Shown: positions 33,371 through 44,161 of the stretch, one piece after another
How positions within the stretch are numbered: position 1 is the stretch's first letter
Layout: each line of letters begins with the position of its first letter
The notes under the pieces: model-generated
Seen by the model: the letters and a program-made list of their open reading frames with translations, nothing else
Database searches by the model: none
What the model was told of the DNA's origin: nothing
DNA from: Macrosoma leucophasiata
Taxonomy: Eukaryota > Arthropoda > Insecta > Lepidoptera > Hedylidae
Reading direction: 5' to 3'
DNA: 64,000 nucleotides
NCBI GenBank assembly: GCA_036365455.1
Contig: JAWQUS010000017.1
Location: 9,796,001-9,860,000, forward strand
Position numbers and translations under genes: made by a program

Positions 33371-33715
33371 TATGTATGTATCTTCACGCCAGGTCGCCAA
33401 TGGGGTCGGCAGAGAGTGTAGAGCGCCAGATATCCCGGTCCTGACATACCTCTCGTGCCTCATCTACCTTCATCATTCTCTTCATGCGTGCACGCCGATT
33501 CCTAAGACTTTTGACTGCACCATCAGACAAAACTAGACCTATTTAGTTATGGTAGGCCAGTCTTGGCCCAGGAAGACTCCTGGGCCTCTGAGTGTGCATG
33601 TATGAAGAGAATGATGAATGTAAAAGAAGTACGTGAGGTGTGTCAGGACTGGAATATCTGGCGCTCCACACACTCTGCTACCTCGTGATTGTCTTGGCGT
33701 GAAGATACATACATA
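33371..33715. mobile_element. Fold-back element with long inverted arms
   Basis: Outer ends are perfect 21-bp inverted repeats (33371-33391 and 33695-33715). The arms stay imperfectly complementary for about 150 bp inward (GAGTGTAGAGCGCC versus GGCGCTCCACACACTC), leaving a short centre. Non-coding. Half-copies are at 10296 and 13475. Confidence 0.85.
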
Positions 33716-33965
33716 GCTACATACAGTATAAAGAAGAAAAAATGAAATCATACCGCATCCCAATACACGTCCCTTTACCGCAAAATGCTACATTTAGAAG
33801 TCTAGTACTGCATTAGATTAGTGAGATTCGAATCAAATCGTTAATAAGGCTTTGCAGTGCGCTTTCACTGCGGTATCAAAACAAATCTGTGCCGCAGATC
33901 CTGCGAATTGTGAGGCTTCTTAATTCGAAATTCATTTACAAAATCCCTAGGAACAACATCATTGT

Positions 33966-34518
33966 CTAGGGATGCAAACATCGTAAAGGTAAATATCGAT
34001 ATGTCGATGTACTGATAGGTCGACGTCTCAGAAAAAACCTGAGAGGTACGTGCCTAATAAATATTAATGTTTTTAGCATTATGACTAAAATTAAATTTAA
34101 GAATCTTCATTTTAATTTCTACTTCCAACTCTGTAAAAAATCAGTTTGCTCAGATACTAATAGTACTAGGAAGTCATAATTTGGAGCAGCAGCGTCCTGC
34201 GACAAAACTATTGCCACTGCAATTGCCAATCCATTATATTCCCCGTATGGGGAGACTTTGGTCCTGCAGTGGATATCGGCTGATATGACGATGATTATTT
34301 AAACCGGCAAAGTGAATATAAAATGTTTCAAATATTTTACACGTAAATCGCAAATTTAATTATCACTTTTATGAAAAAAATATATATCTTAAACGTGTTT
34401 TTCCTAATCACAGTATTTTATCGTAAATAGTGATGTGACAACCTCTCCTAGAATAAAATCGATGTATCAATTTACAATAATTAACATCGATGTTTCAAAA
34501 CCAGCGAAGCATCCCTAG
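33966..34518. mobile_element. MITE-like element with CTAGGGATGC ends
   Basis: Perfect 10-bp inverted ends CTAGGGATGC (33966-33975) and GCATCCCTAG (34509-34518), followed inward by ATCGATG-rich subterminal sequence. TAGGGATG is hAT-like in style, but I could not find an 8-bp target duplication, so the superfamily is open. Confidence 0.6.
34180..34300 (+). repeat. Family E 3' end nested in the MITE
   Basis: GCGTCCTGCGACAAAACTA block and CCTGCAGTGGATATCGGCTG end match 25245-25433. Confidence 0.65.
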
Positions 34519-35117
34519 TCGTGCCCGCATCCGGGCAGGTGACAAACAGTCAACCTGTATTTGTTACCACAAAACACACCAAATCCAGTTTATCCGAACG
34601 GGCAGGTGGAACAATGCATGAGTTTATACCCCAAAAAATGAGTGTACTCTCTATTTTTGTTTACGCGCAAAACAATTGCGTCTGTACACCCGTGGACAAA
34701 TATAATGGTGTGATATAAATTTTAAAGGCACATATTTCTCGGTTCCGAGCTTACATTTCTAATTTTAACGTGCACGACAAAATTTATGCCCCGTACATGT
34801 GTTACCATATAGAGAAGTGCCGTAATAACATTCGGCATTTGGTCGCGTCCAAATATTTGTTTATACATGTCCCGTGCGTTTTGAAAAGTGATCTTGTAAA
34901 GTAATACAATATAATTTCATATAAGTCAGCGATAACACAATAAAGAAAATCTAAAATGACATCAATTAAAATAAATAACAGTAGAAATGTACCTCAACAT
35001 TAGCTGAAATTAGATTAAAACCTGTGGTCAAGGGATGAAGACAAGATTTGTAAAAAAATGGAAATGTAATTTTGGTATCAGTCAAGTTTCATCTTCGACT
35101 ATTTGTTCAAATAATGT
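34519..35117. other. Unassigned sequence
   Basis: No supported gene or repeat. Confidence 0.35.
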
Positions 35118-36285
35118 TCGGGACGCTGGGCGTCGGTCGATTGGCGTCGGGACACTGGACGTTGGGATGCTGTTGGGACGCCAACCGTTTGCGTCGGGAC
35201 GGTTGGCTTCGGGACGGTTATGGTCGGGACGCTGGGCGTCGGGGCGCTGGGCGTCGTGTCGGTTGGCGTCGGGACGCCTAGCGTCGGGGCGCTGGGTGTT
35301 GGGATTCTGGGCGTTGGGACGCTGGGCGTCGGGACACTGGGCGTCGGGACGCTGGGCGTCGAGACGCTGGGCGTCGAGACGCTGGGCGTCGAACGATGGG
35401 CGTCGGGTTGCTAGGCGTCGGGAAGCTCGACGTCGGACAGTGGGCGTCGGGACGCTGTGCGTCGGGACGCTGGGTGACGGGACGGTGGGCGTCGGGATGC
35501 TGGGCATCGGGACGCTGGGCATCGGGACGCTGAGCGCCGAGACGCTGGGCGTCGGGACAATGGGCGTCGGGATGCTGGGCGTCGGGACGCTAGGCGTCGG
35601 GACGCTGAGCGTCAGGACGTTGGGCGTCGGGACGCTGGGCGTCGAACGATGGGCGTCGGGACACTGGACGTTGGGATGCTGTTCGTTGGGATGCTGGGCG
35701 TCGGGACGCTGAGCGTCGTGACGGTTGGCGTCGGGACGGTTGGCGTCGGGACGGTTGGCATCGGGATGCTGGGCGTCGGGACGCTGGGCGTCGGGACGCT
35801 GGGTGTCGGGACGCTGGGCGTCGGGACGCTGGGCGTCGGGACGCTGGGCGTCGGGACACTGGGCTTCGGGACGCTGGGCGTCGAGACGCTGGGCGTCGAA
35901 CGATGGGCGTCGGGACACTGGACGTTGGTATGCTGTTCGTTGGGATGTTGGGCGTCGGGGCGCTGGGCGTTGGGATGCTGGTCGGTGGAATGCTGGGCGT
36001 CGCGGCGCTGGGCGTCGGGTTGTTGGGCGTGGAGAAGCTGGACATCGGGACGCTGGGCGTCGGGACGATGGGCGTCGGGTCACTGAGCTCCGAGATGCTG
36101 GACGTCGGGACGTTGAGCACAGAGACGCTGGGCGTCGGACGCTGGGCGTTGGGATGCTGGACGTCGGGACTCTGAGCGTCGGGGCGCTGGGCTTCGGGAC
36201 GCTGGGCGTCTCGGACGCTGGGTGTCGGGACGCTGGGCTTCGGGTTGCTGGGCGTCGGGACGCTTGGCATCGGCACGCTTACGCA
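35118..36285 (+). repeat. 15-bp GC-rich minisatellite, G-rich on plus strand, with higher-order structure
   Basis: About 78 units of GGGACGCTGGGCGTC, the reverse complement of the array at 13938-14710. A marker variant GTCGAACGATGGGCGTC recurs at 35388, 35641 and 35895, i.e. spaced 253 and 254 bp, showing a 17-unit higher-order repeat. Open frames of over 300 codons cross it on both strands but are artefacts of a period divisible by three. Confidence 0.95.
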
Positions 36286-37213
36286 TAGTAAGCCAACTCA
36301 AATTCTTCATCTCACGTCGATACATACTAGACATTACTTGATATAGGATATATTGCTGCAAATCGCAATTTCAGAAACTCCAATACAGCCGTAAATTTGT
36401 AACTTATGGCGGTATTTCAGAGCACGAATTAACGATGCCACTATAAGTAGCTACGATAATTTATACTTTGCCATTAACATCCACCAGAAATAACTAAAAA
36501 TATAAATATCCGCAAATGAAATAATGTATAAACATGAAAATACACATCTGTAATTCAAATAAGTAGGGTAAATATATTAGCGTTCTGTTATTAATTTCCT
36601 GCATCTGCTGCTACTATGTTAGTGTTTCGTTCTTTTCTTAATGAAATTCAGATTTCATTTGGACAGGGCCAGTTACATAAATATTTTATATTTTATTATA
36701 TATGTCGGAGAAAGAACGTTAATCTCGACATCATCATTCGTGGTCATGTGTTTAGTTGGCGTCTTGAGGGTTAAATGCTAGCTCAAAACAATAAGTCACT
36801 ATTATCGGTCAGATTTAATCACTTTAACAGAATATCACTGCTTAATTTTACACTCAAAACTCTTTGATATAATTAAACTTTTAAACTTTGAAGTACATTG
36901 AGCAGCGGGTTCGCGTCACCGATCTTACTTCGCCAATCAAATAGTACTCCACTGTCCAACCAAATAATGATCCACCTCTATCAACAACGACACATTTTAT
37001 AACCTCCGTTAACGGCGATCTGTCAGATGGCGCCTCGACCCCGCTCGAGGCCTACCCTCAACTCGGTAATGTAATTTTATAATACAATTACTCTTTAAAT
37101 GAAATAATGATTTTAAACGATAACAAAATCTAACAAATCAAATTAACTTAAAATAATATTTTTAGCAAGGTATTTCTATAGCCTAGTACTTTACAGAACC
37201 AACAACAAACTTC
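36286..37213. other. Unassigned sequence
   Basis: AT-rich except for about 36898-37075, which is more GC-balanced and contains AGATGGCGCCTCGACCCCGC. No gene recognised. Confidence 0.35.
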
Positions 37214-37225
37214 TTGCTCCGACAT

Positions 37226-37434
37226 ATATATATATATATAAATTACGAGTCACAGTGTTTGTCTGCGATGAACTCCTCAACTACTCAACCAATTTTAATC
37301 AAACTTGGACACCGTGTGCAGTTTGATCCAACGTATCAGATAGAATGGCGTACATCTCAATGTATACTTGCAATATTATGTAAGTACCTTAATTGCATCC
37401 GTGCGAAGTCGTTGCGGGCGGCTAATAAATATAT
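37226..37434. mobile_element. Possible short Helitron-like element
   Basis: AT-repeat start (TATATATATATATAAATTAC), a CCAATTTTAATCAAACTTGG block and a CGTGCGAAGTCGTTGCGGG 3' region ending GGCTAA before T. The 5' TC is not evident, so the assignment is tentative. Confidence 0.4.
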
Positions 37435-37500
37435 AAAATTACTTTGACTTTCGTACTCTCTGATAGAAATTAATTATGTCAATTAAATTGATATTGCATT

Positions 37501-37639
37501 TTTTATTTTAAAGAAAAATGGAAAGAAAAATTTGACTTCAGGCGAGACTCGAACTCGCGGAATAAAAATTTCTTTCCATTTTTTTATTAAATAAAATATA
37601 TTTCACAAGCATGTGTTAATGCGAAATAATATAAAACAA
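37501..37639. mobile_element. Collapsed tRNA-like palindromic element with 12-bp target duplication
   Basis: Left part: minus-strand T-arm and acceptor 3' half of the tRNA-like unit (37535-37560). Right part: plus-strand trailer and spacer ending GCGAAATAATATAAAACAA. The whole centre is deleted. It is flanked by identical repeats TGATATTGCATT at 37489-37500 and 37640-37651. Confidence 0.8.
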
Positions 37640-37837
37640 TGATATTGCATTGTTTTATTTTTTACGAGACGATCCGGCGGACTGGGAATTATTAGTATGC
37701 GAAAATGAATATGTTTTTACTATTTTTCTTACAATTTCTTCATATTTTCTCATTCATTAGACCTTTTTAGGACTTCTACAAAAAAGCCGTTCTCGAGCTT
37801 CCGTGAGACGTGTGAAAATGTGGCGTTATATTGAAAA

Positions 37838-38457
37838 ACCGGACAAGTGCGAGTTCGACTCGCGTGGTGAGGGTTCCAAGAAATATTTTCGAAAATATTA
37901 CAGATTTAAAATGCAGGGACATAGCGGTTACGCTGGTACCGGCAGGGGGGGTTATATTATTAAGAATTTTCGATTTAATTTGAATACTCAAACTTCTTAG
38001 AGGTTTGCCAGTAATCTATAGGCACAGAACTATTTTCCACATTTTTTTCAAAATTTTAAGTTCAGTAGTTTCGGAGATAGGGGGGGGGGGTGTGGTCAAT
38101 TTTCTTCGTTTTTCTTAAATAAGTTCAAATTTGTTTATGCAAAAATTATTAAAAAAAAATATCTGAGATGCTGACAATAACCTCTTTCATTTGATATGTC
38201 ACACGACACAGATTACGATTTTTTTAAAATTTTGTGATTTACCTCCCGAAAGTGGCCCCCCTGTTTAAAGTTTATTATTTTCCTTGACGTGTTCATCTTT
38301 GGGTCACCAATTTATAACATATATTCATCAAATTTTAACTCAATCGGTAGAGTAGTTTCGGAGCGAATTGGCTGTAACAGACGGACAGACAGACAGACAG
38401 ACGCACGAGTGATCCTTTAAGGGTTCCTTTTTTCCTTATAAGGTACGGAACCCTAAA
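37838..38457 (+). repeat. Repeat D, about 620 bp, full length
   Basis: Starts ACCGGACAAGTGCGAGTTCG and ends TAAGGTACGGAACCCTAAAAA, with an internal GACAGACAGACAGAC run before the end and a poly-G tract (about 38081-38090). I recall this start and end as widespread in Lepidoptera. No coding capacity. Confidence 0.75.
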
Positions 38458-38459
38458 AA

Positions 38460-39925
38460 TCTCAAGAAACTGTTCAAAAATTAATATTATCAATAGTTAC
38501 AGTGACTTGGCATGTAGCGAATAAAAGTGAACATTGGAACTTCACAAAGATATTTCCACGCTCACCAGACTCGGGACATATTATCCGTGACTTTGCGTAT
38601 TACTATTGAATCAAGGTATGTTTGCTATATTTATTCGAATACAAACGAAATCCACGTGCCAGAAAATGGCTACTAAGTATTACTACAATCTATTTTAAGA
38701 CCTTTATGTATCTACTTAGTTAGCAAATAAATGACTATGACTATGAATCATTGACAAAAATGTCAACTAAATTACCTATTGCATATAGTCATTATCAGCA
38801 TGCAACTAATAACACAAAAAGTACAACAACAGAAGGAATATTAAAAGCAATTTTGTTGATATTGATCGTGCGCAGATGTATGGTACGACTTAGTAAAAGA
38901 TCTTAACAAACTGTTTATTCAAAAATAATGTGACAAATAAAATTGGACATTGCATCTTCACAAAGAGATTTCTAGGCTCAATTGATAGTCACAGTGAAAT
39001 TTTATCCATAACTTTGTGAATTTCTTTTGCACCATGCCTGATATATCTACTTGTAATATCAAGCGTTTCCATAACTGAATTAAGTAATTATTTTCTATCA
39101 GATAACTCACAACTAAGAGGACCTTGCATTTTTGCACAAAGGTTTCTTATTTAGAATGTTTGAACTTAAGGTTACTATGAATTTTTAAGACTTTTTACTG
39201 GTGGTAGAGCTCTAGTGACGGAGCTCGCGGGCGAGGGCACTACCGCATTACCTAATATACTTGCCGCTAAATAGTAGTGTTCAGCACTATCGTGTTTCGG
39301 TCAAGTGGTAATGTACGGCCCTGTAATTGTCGGCACAGAGGCATAACACCTTAGGCCTCAGGAGTGGTAAAGCATCTGAATTATGACCTCGGTCTTTGTG
39401 TAAGTGTCTATAGGCTGCAGTTATCACTTAACATCAATGTGAACTGCATGCTTGTATGCCACTTCCCTAACATAAATAAAAAAAAAGAAATGTTTTAATG
39501 ATAGGAATGTATTTTATTTCAACGGTATTGGAATTATACTTTATTCTTAATTAATACAAATTCTTAATTAAATTAAATTTAGAGAGCTTTACGAGGTTCC
39601 CTTTTCCATTCCATCAAGGAAATATACAGACCAGTCAGTAAAACGACTACAATAAAACGATCGATTCTAACAAACGAGACAAATAATTTCTTATTTTCTG
39701 AACACTGATTGTCTGAAGATGTAGTAAATTTGTAGTATCGTATGGTATATTCATACTTAATAAGCAATCATAATAAAAACATCTCAACAAACTGTTGTTC
39801 AAAAACGAATGTCACAAATATGCAGTAACATGGCATGCAGCAAATAAAACTGGACGCTGCAACTCCACAAAGAGATTTCCACGCTCAGCTGACAAGGGAA
39901 ATATTATCCGTGACTTTGTAAACCC
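38460..39925 (+). repeat. Three diverged copies of a block, the last carrying a short ORF
   Basis: Copies begin near 38461, 38905 and 39786 (CAAACTGTT..TCAAAAA). They share TGGCATG.AGC.AATAAAA and CTTCACAAAGA.ATTTC..CGCTCA. Copies 1 and 3 can be translated in the same frame with matching residues (TWH-ANK, TK-FPRS-D-G, IIRDF). Copy 2 is more decayed. Confidence 0.65.
39195..39478 (+). repeat. Family A short element, full length
   Basis: ACTGGTGGTAGAGCTCTAG start, GCATGCTTGTATGCCACTTCC end, followed by an A-rich tail. It is inserted between copies 2 and 3 of the triplicated block. Confidence 0.75.
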
Positions 39926-40136
39926 CGATCGAGCGAAGGTGTGCTATTCACATTGGGCGCATTCTCAAATTTATTACAAGAGCCGCTCTCCGAATAGCCA
40001 CAATAGCAAACGAGCAAATAATTTATGCGGTGTTGTAATAAAATGGGACTATCTGAAAAATTACGAAGCCATTCGCTCGCAGATGAAAAGAAAACAAGAA
40101 GAAATTATAGAGAAACATCTCGGCCACCGAACATAG
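39795..40136 (+). CDS. Hypothetical 113-codon ORF, uncertain
   Basis: Starts with ATG, is basic and Cys/His-containing (CHKYAVTWHAANKTGRCN), and ends in a Lys/Glu-rich helix (SQMKRKQEEIIEKHLGHRT). I recognise no family. Its first about 40 residues match the conceptual translation of the older copy at 38510-38600, the only hint that the frame meant something. There is no nearby splice or promoter evidence. It may be an exon remnant or chance. Low confidence as a gene. Confidence 0.2.
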   Translation: MFKNECHKYAVTWHAANKTGRCNSTKRFPRSADKGNIIRDFVNPDRAKVCYSHWAHSQIYYKSRSPNSHNSKRANNLCGVVIKWDYLKNYEAIRSQMKRKQEEIIEKHLGHRT

Positions 40137-40520
40137 CTTTGTGTGCCACAATTGAGTTTATTTTGGAGGTGAGATAATGTGATTTGTTTATTGGAGCAAG
40201 ATTAGATTAAGGATTATCTAACTAAAATTTGGAACTCGACAATTTAGGCGCTAGAAATGGATAATGTACAATTACTGTTATTTATGAAAGAAGTATCTTT
40301 GTAGGTACAGTTATCATAATAATATAATAGTTATCATGTTAGTAATAAGTGTAGATCGCGTAAACCTAAGAATATAGGTACTATACCTTTGTATGCTTAC
40401 AATATTTAGCAATCTGTGCCCAAAAATAATTCTGTCCTATTTCTAGAGAATGGAGAAGTTGCGTTCCTAAGAAATGTTTTATAATAACATATAAAGTGGA
40501 TGTACATGGTAGATGTACAT

Positions 40521-41021
40521 TTATTTATTTAACTTTATTGCACAAATACAATGTTGTACAAAAGGCGGACTTAATGCAACTAGAAGGCATTATCTACCAG
40601 TCAACCTTTGGGTAGAGTCGAAAGAAACGAAATAAGCGCGGAGATCTTTAAAAAAAGAAAAGTGTAGTGATAACGAGCGAAGTTACATGTCTACGTTAGT
40701 TACATGGCGATGTTTTTAAGAAATAGTTACGAAGATGATGTTTAAGCGTCAATTTACTTGGAGCATTTTTAATTTGGGCGGGAAGCGAGTTCCAGAGCTT
40801 GGTAGCTGTGACGGTGAAGGAGTTGGAGATGAAGCCAGTACGGTGGGAAGGGATTTTTAGAATGAGCTTATCTGTGGAACGGAGGTTAAAATTATGGGAA
40901 TCACCAAGAAATTTAAATTTGTTTTTTAGATAATGAGGAGAACGTGGATCTTGAAGAATAGAAAAAAGAAGACAAAGAATCCGCATGGACCTTCGCTGCC
41001 GAATGGAAAGCCATTTAAGTT
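40521..41021 (-). mobile_element. 5'-truncated LINE, same family as 54.5-59.5 kb
   Basis: Minus-strand copy ending in TTTATTTA tail complement at 40521. Flanked by TGTACAT direct repeats at 40514-40520 and 41022-41028. The 3' UTR block AGATCTCCGCGC...TTGACTGGTAGATAATGCC is shared with 59346-59405. Confidence 0.88.
40696..41021 (-). pseudogene. LINE ORF2 C-terminal fragment
   Basis: The last about 108 codons of ORF2 (KLKWLSIRQRRSMRILCLLF ... FISNSFTVTATKLWNSLP). About 90 percent of residues look identical to the copy ending at 59063. The frame extends upstream of 41021 into flanking DNA by chance. No RT catalytic motif is present. Confidence 0.85.
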
Positions 41022-41028
41022 TGTACAT

Positions 41029-42829
41029 GTGCTGTGTATCATTTAATTTTGTTCCTTTAATAAAATACACCAGTTTACCTCTAGAAGAGGAATTAATAGT
41101 CACATTCTCAATCTAAAGCGAAGCAGATAGATAGATTGAAATACTTTATTACTTCTAGTCTGTATTTCGCGGCAGACAACATCAGGTTATGTCAGTTACC
41201 TAATAATTAATCATATTCGCAGCACGTAATTAAAACCATACCATTATTATTCTTGTCGTGTATGACATGACATACGTTCCACAATGATAATAAATTTATT
41301 TAGCAAGTGTAAAGCCTTTTGTGATGCGACTGGAGAATAATGCATTCCATCAAGTAGCGTGAAATTCATTTGCATAAATTGCGAGTGAGATCTTAGTTCG
41401 GTGTAGCGTAGTGAGTGAATATTATGGGCATATTAGTTGTAAATTGGAATTATACTCAGATTTCCATTGCTTCACTGATATTGCAATGTGTTGGTTGTAG
41501 TGTACATAGTTTGTAGGTATATCTATGTACAAACAATGTTCCACAAAAGTATACAACTCTCGTCAAATAGACGTATTTTTAATTATGATCTAAGAAACAA
41601 CTAGTGGCCTTTTTCACGATATATCTCAGCCAAGTAGCGCCATTCTCGAAGGTAGTTTGAAAATAATTCATGTTTAAAGATCGCTCTTGTTCCTTTTATT
41701 TATCTACATATATTCTACGCTCAACTTTAATCTAAAGTCTACTTTTACGTAAGTATCCAGTTTTCAACAGATGCTGTGTTCCGTATTTTACGTGGATTCT
41801 ACGGCATCTGAGCAAACGTAACGACTATACAAGTACGTAACCAAAAAGCGCTAAGCTTACAAAAACCTTTCAAATGTTACCGTCTACTAGGGAAACACTA
41901 ACTATGTGTGTGGAGGTGACAAAAAATGGCGCGAATTTTCTTTTGAACATTTTTATAAATCATGAAGTGATTTAAATTGTACAATGACTGAAATACTAAT
42001 ACTACTTTAATAAGAATAAAATCGAAAAATTCGTTCGCAGTATGTGTAGCCTCGATTGAACTATTTATATTGGAGATATGTTTTTTTTATATTTTGCAAG
42101 TATAGATTTCGTCCGCGTGAAATTCGTAACGATGAAAACGACATAATTCCATACAAATTTTATACACTTTTCAAAAATTCCTTTAGGGATTGATCTTTAA
42201 TAAAGTAACCTTTACTTGACTATAATTTGGATTATTAACTATGTCCATTCTAAATTTCATCCAAATTGGCACCGTGGTTTACAGTAGTAGGACACGATGG
42301 TAGCTTAAATCATAAGGGATAAGATGAGATAGGCCGATGTAAGAATAAACATTAGCAATATTCATCATAGTTTAAGAACGTTTCAAACATTTAATCATAG
42401 TGTAAAAAGCTAATCAAATAAAAAAATGCTCCCTCATAATGTTTGTAATACTCTGTTTTATAAATGATAAAGGCCCGGTCATTTATTGAAATGGCCACAT
42501 TTTCAAAAGTTCATAATTTTATCATTAATATCACTTATTTGAGCTCGAAAAATATGATATCTCTCTAGATTAATGTGTGGATTCAATTTAATCGTAAATA
42601 ACCCTATGAAGGCAAGCAACTGATGCCTCGAGGAAGAAACAAATTTATCATTTGCAGCGGGTACAGCGATGGACAATATTTCTAATCAATTAATGACACT
42701 GATATTTCACCGTCACTCACGGGTTGTAAATTAATTTTGTCATGATTTATTGTAATAGTCATTTGTTATTCTTGAGCTTCAAATAGCTATTAAAATGTGA
42801 AACACAAAATTAATATACACTTATTTGTA
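41029..42829. other. AT-rich unassigned sequence
   Basis: No supported gene or repeat. Short TAGA repeats occur at 41127-41139. Confidence 0.35.
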
Positions 42830-42831
42830 TT

Positions 42832-43380
42832 TTACTAGTGATAGAGTTCCAGTGTAGGAGCCCGAGGGCGTAGGCACCACTGCATGACCTAATTTATCTG
42901 CCGCTTAATATTAGCGTTCAACACTGTCGTGTTCCGCTTAGATGGTAATCTATACATACAAATGAATTACATTGCAGTGTCTATAACCGCTTTTTACTAA
43001 ATGCATATGTATGTATACACAATTTTTGTCTGTCTGTCTGTCTGTTTGTTCCCGCTAATCTCGGGAACGGCTGGACCCATTTTGACGGGACCTTCACTGG
43101 CAGATAGATTGTGTAATAAGGAGTAACTTAAGCTACTTTTGTACTATCTGCACCCACGACTTCGTCCGGGTAGACACTGAACAATCATAAATTATCACGC
43201 AAACGAAATCGCGGGCACAGCTAGTGTATAATAATTACAGAGATATCATAACTTAAGTTTTAGGGGTGGCAACGCATCTGCATTTTGATCTCTGGTCTTT
43301 GTGTGGGTTTCTATGGACTGCAGTCATCACTTAACATGAATGTGAACTGCATGCTTGTATACCACCTTCATTACATAAAA
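42832..43380 (+). repeat. Family A element split by a Helitron-like insertion
   Basis: The 5' half is at 42832-42953 and the 3' half (GGTGGCAACGCATCTGCATT to GCTTGTATACCACC) is at 43266-43370. Together they make one diverged full-length element. Confidence 0.7.
42990..43226. mobile_element. Helitron-like remnant nested in family A
   Basis: Carries the AATTTTTGTCTGTCTGTCTG, GTGTAATAAGGAGTAACTTA and ACGACTTCGTCCGGGTAGAC blocks (reverse of 21405-21762) and ends GCGGGCACAGCTAG before T at 43225. Confidence 0.6.
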
Positions 43381-43384
43381 AAAA

Positions 43385-43535
43385 TATAACGGAGACCGTC
43401 TATTGGTACCAGGCGCTGCTATAAATAATGAGCATGAGCTTCGATTTTTTCAATTTTCGGAACTTTCCTAGTGACCAGCTCGGAGTATGGTAAACAACTC
43501 AAACATGTCAATAGGTTCGCCAACTTTTACATAGA
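43385..43535 (+). mobile_element. SINE family B body fragment, diverged
   Basis: TTTTCGGAACTTTCCTAGTG, CTCGGAGTATGGTAAAC and AATAGGTTCGCCAACTTTTACAT follow the family B body order. The tRNA head is absent. Confidence 0.5.
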
Positions 43536-44109
43536 TATCGTTAAATAGGTCTTTCAAAAATGTTAGGGGTGTCCTAACATCATTTTTCGATTTAGTTAAC
43601 CGTTCGTGGCTTATTAAGCTTAAAAGTGCCAATTTTCGTTAGAGTCAAGTGTCCCCGCCCTCTATCAACTATCCTCGATAACAGACATTACAAGGCTGTT
43701 AGCTCAATTAATTTGTGTTTGTTTGAGCCTACACTAATGGACTATGTCTGTAAATCTTTCTATTGTTAGGGCTGTGCGAAACAAAATAAAGAGTTGATTA
43801 ATTCATCGCTGTCTCAGTAACGGCCCAGTTTCAACCAGAAGTTTCACCAGACTTAGGCAGAAAATTAAAGTTTTATAAGAACAAGCCACAACTAGGAAAA
43901 TTTTATTAATAATTCATTTGCTTTTCGGAATCAGAACAACTTAACTTCTTGTAATTTATTAAAATATTTAAGTTAAATTATCATAAGTTTGAAATACGAA
44001 CGCTGTCACAGAATTCACACTGCAATTTAAAATGTACAATGTGGTTTTAGAAGTTAGGGAAATACTCTTCACTGGATCTACTTTGTCTATTAAAAGTAGT
44101 ATTTAACTG

Positions 44110-44161
44110 CCTCTGAGGGCTACTCATCCTAAAATCTTAATGGATGAGTAGCAATCAGAGG
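44110..44161. other. Hairpin, 7 + 10 bp stem with symmetric internal loop
   Basis: CCTCTGA/TCAGAGG and CTACTCATCC/GGATGAGTAG stems are separated by a 3x3 internal loop (GGG/CAA), with a 12-nt apical loop. Precursor-like geometry but short. Confidence 0.85.

Noticed and set aside
35035..36361. Open frames of up to 333 codons across the second minisatellite
   Set aside because: Same artefact. The frames overlap on opposite strands and none extends meaningfully into unique sequence.
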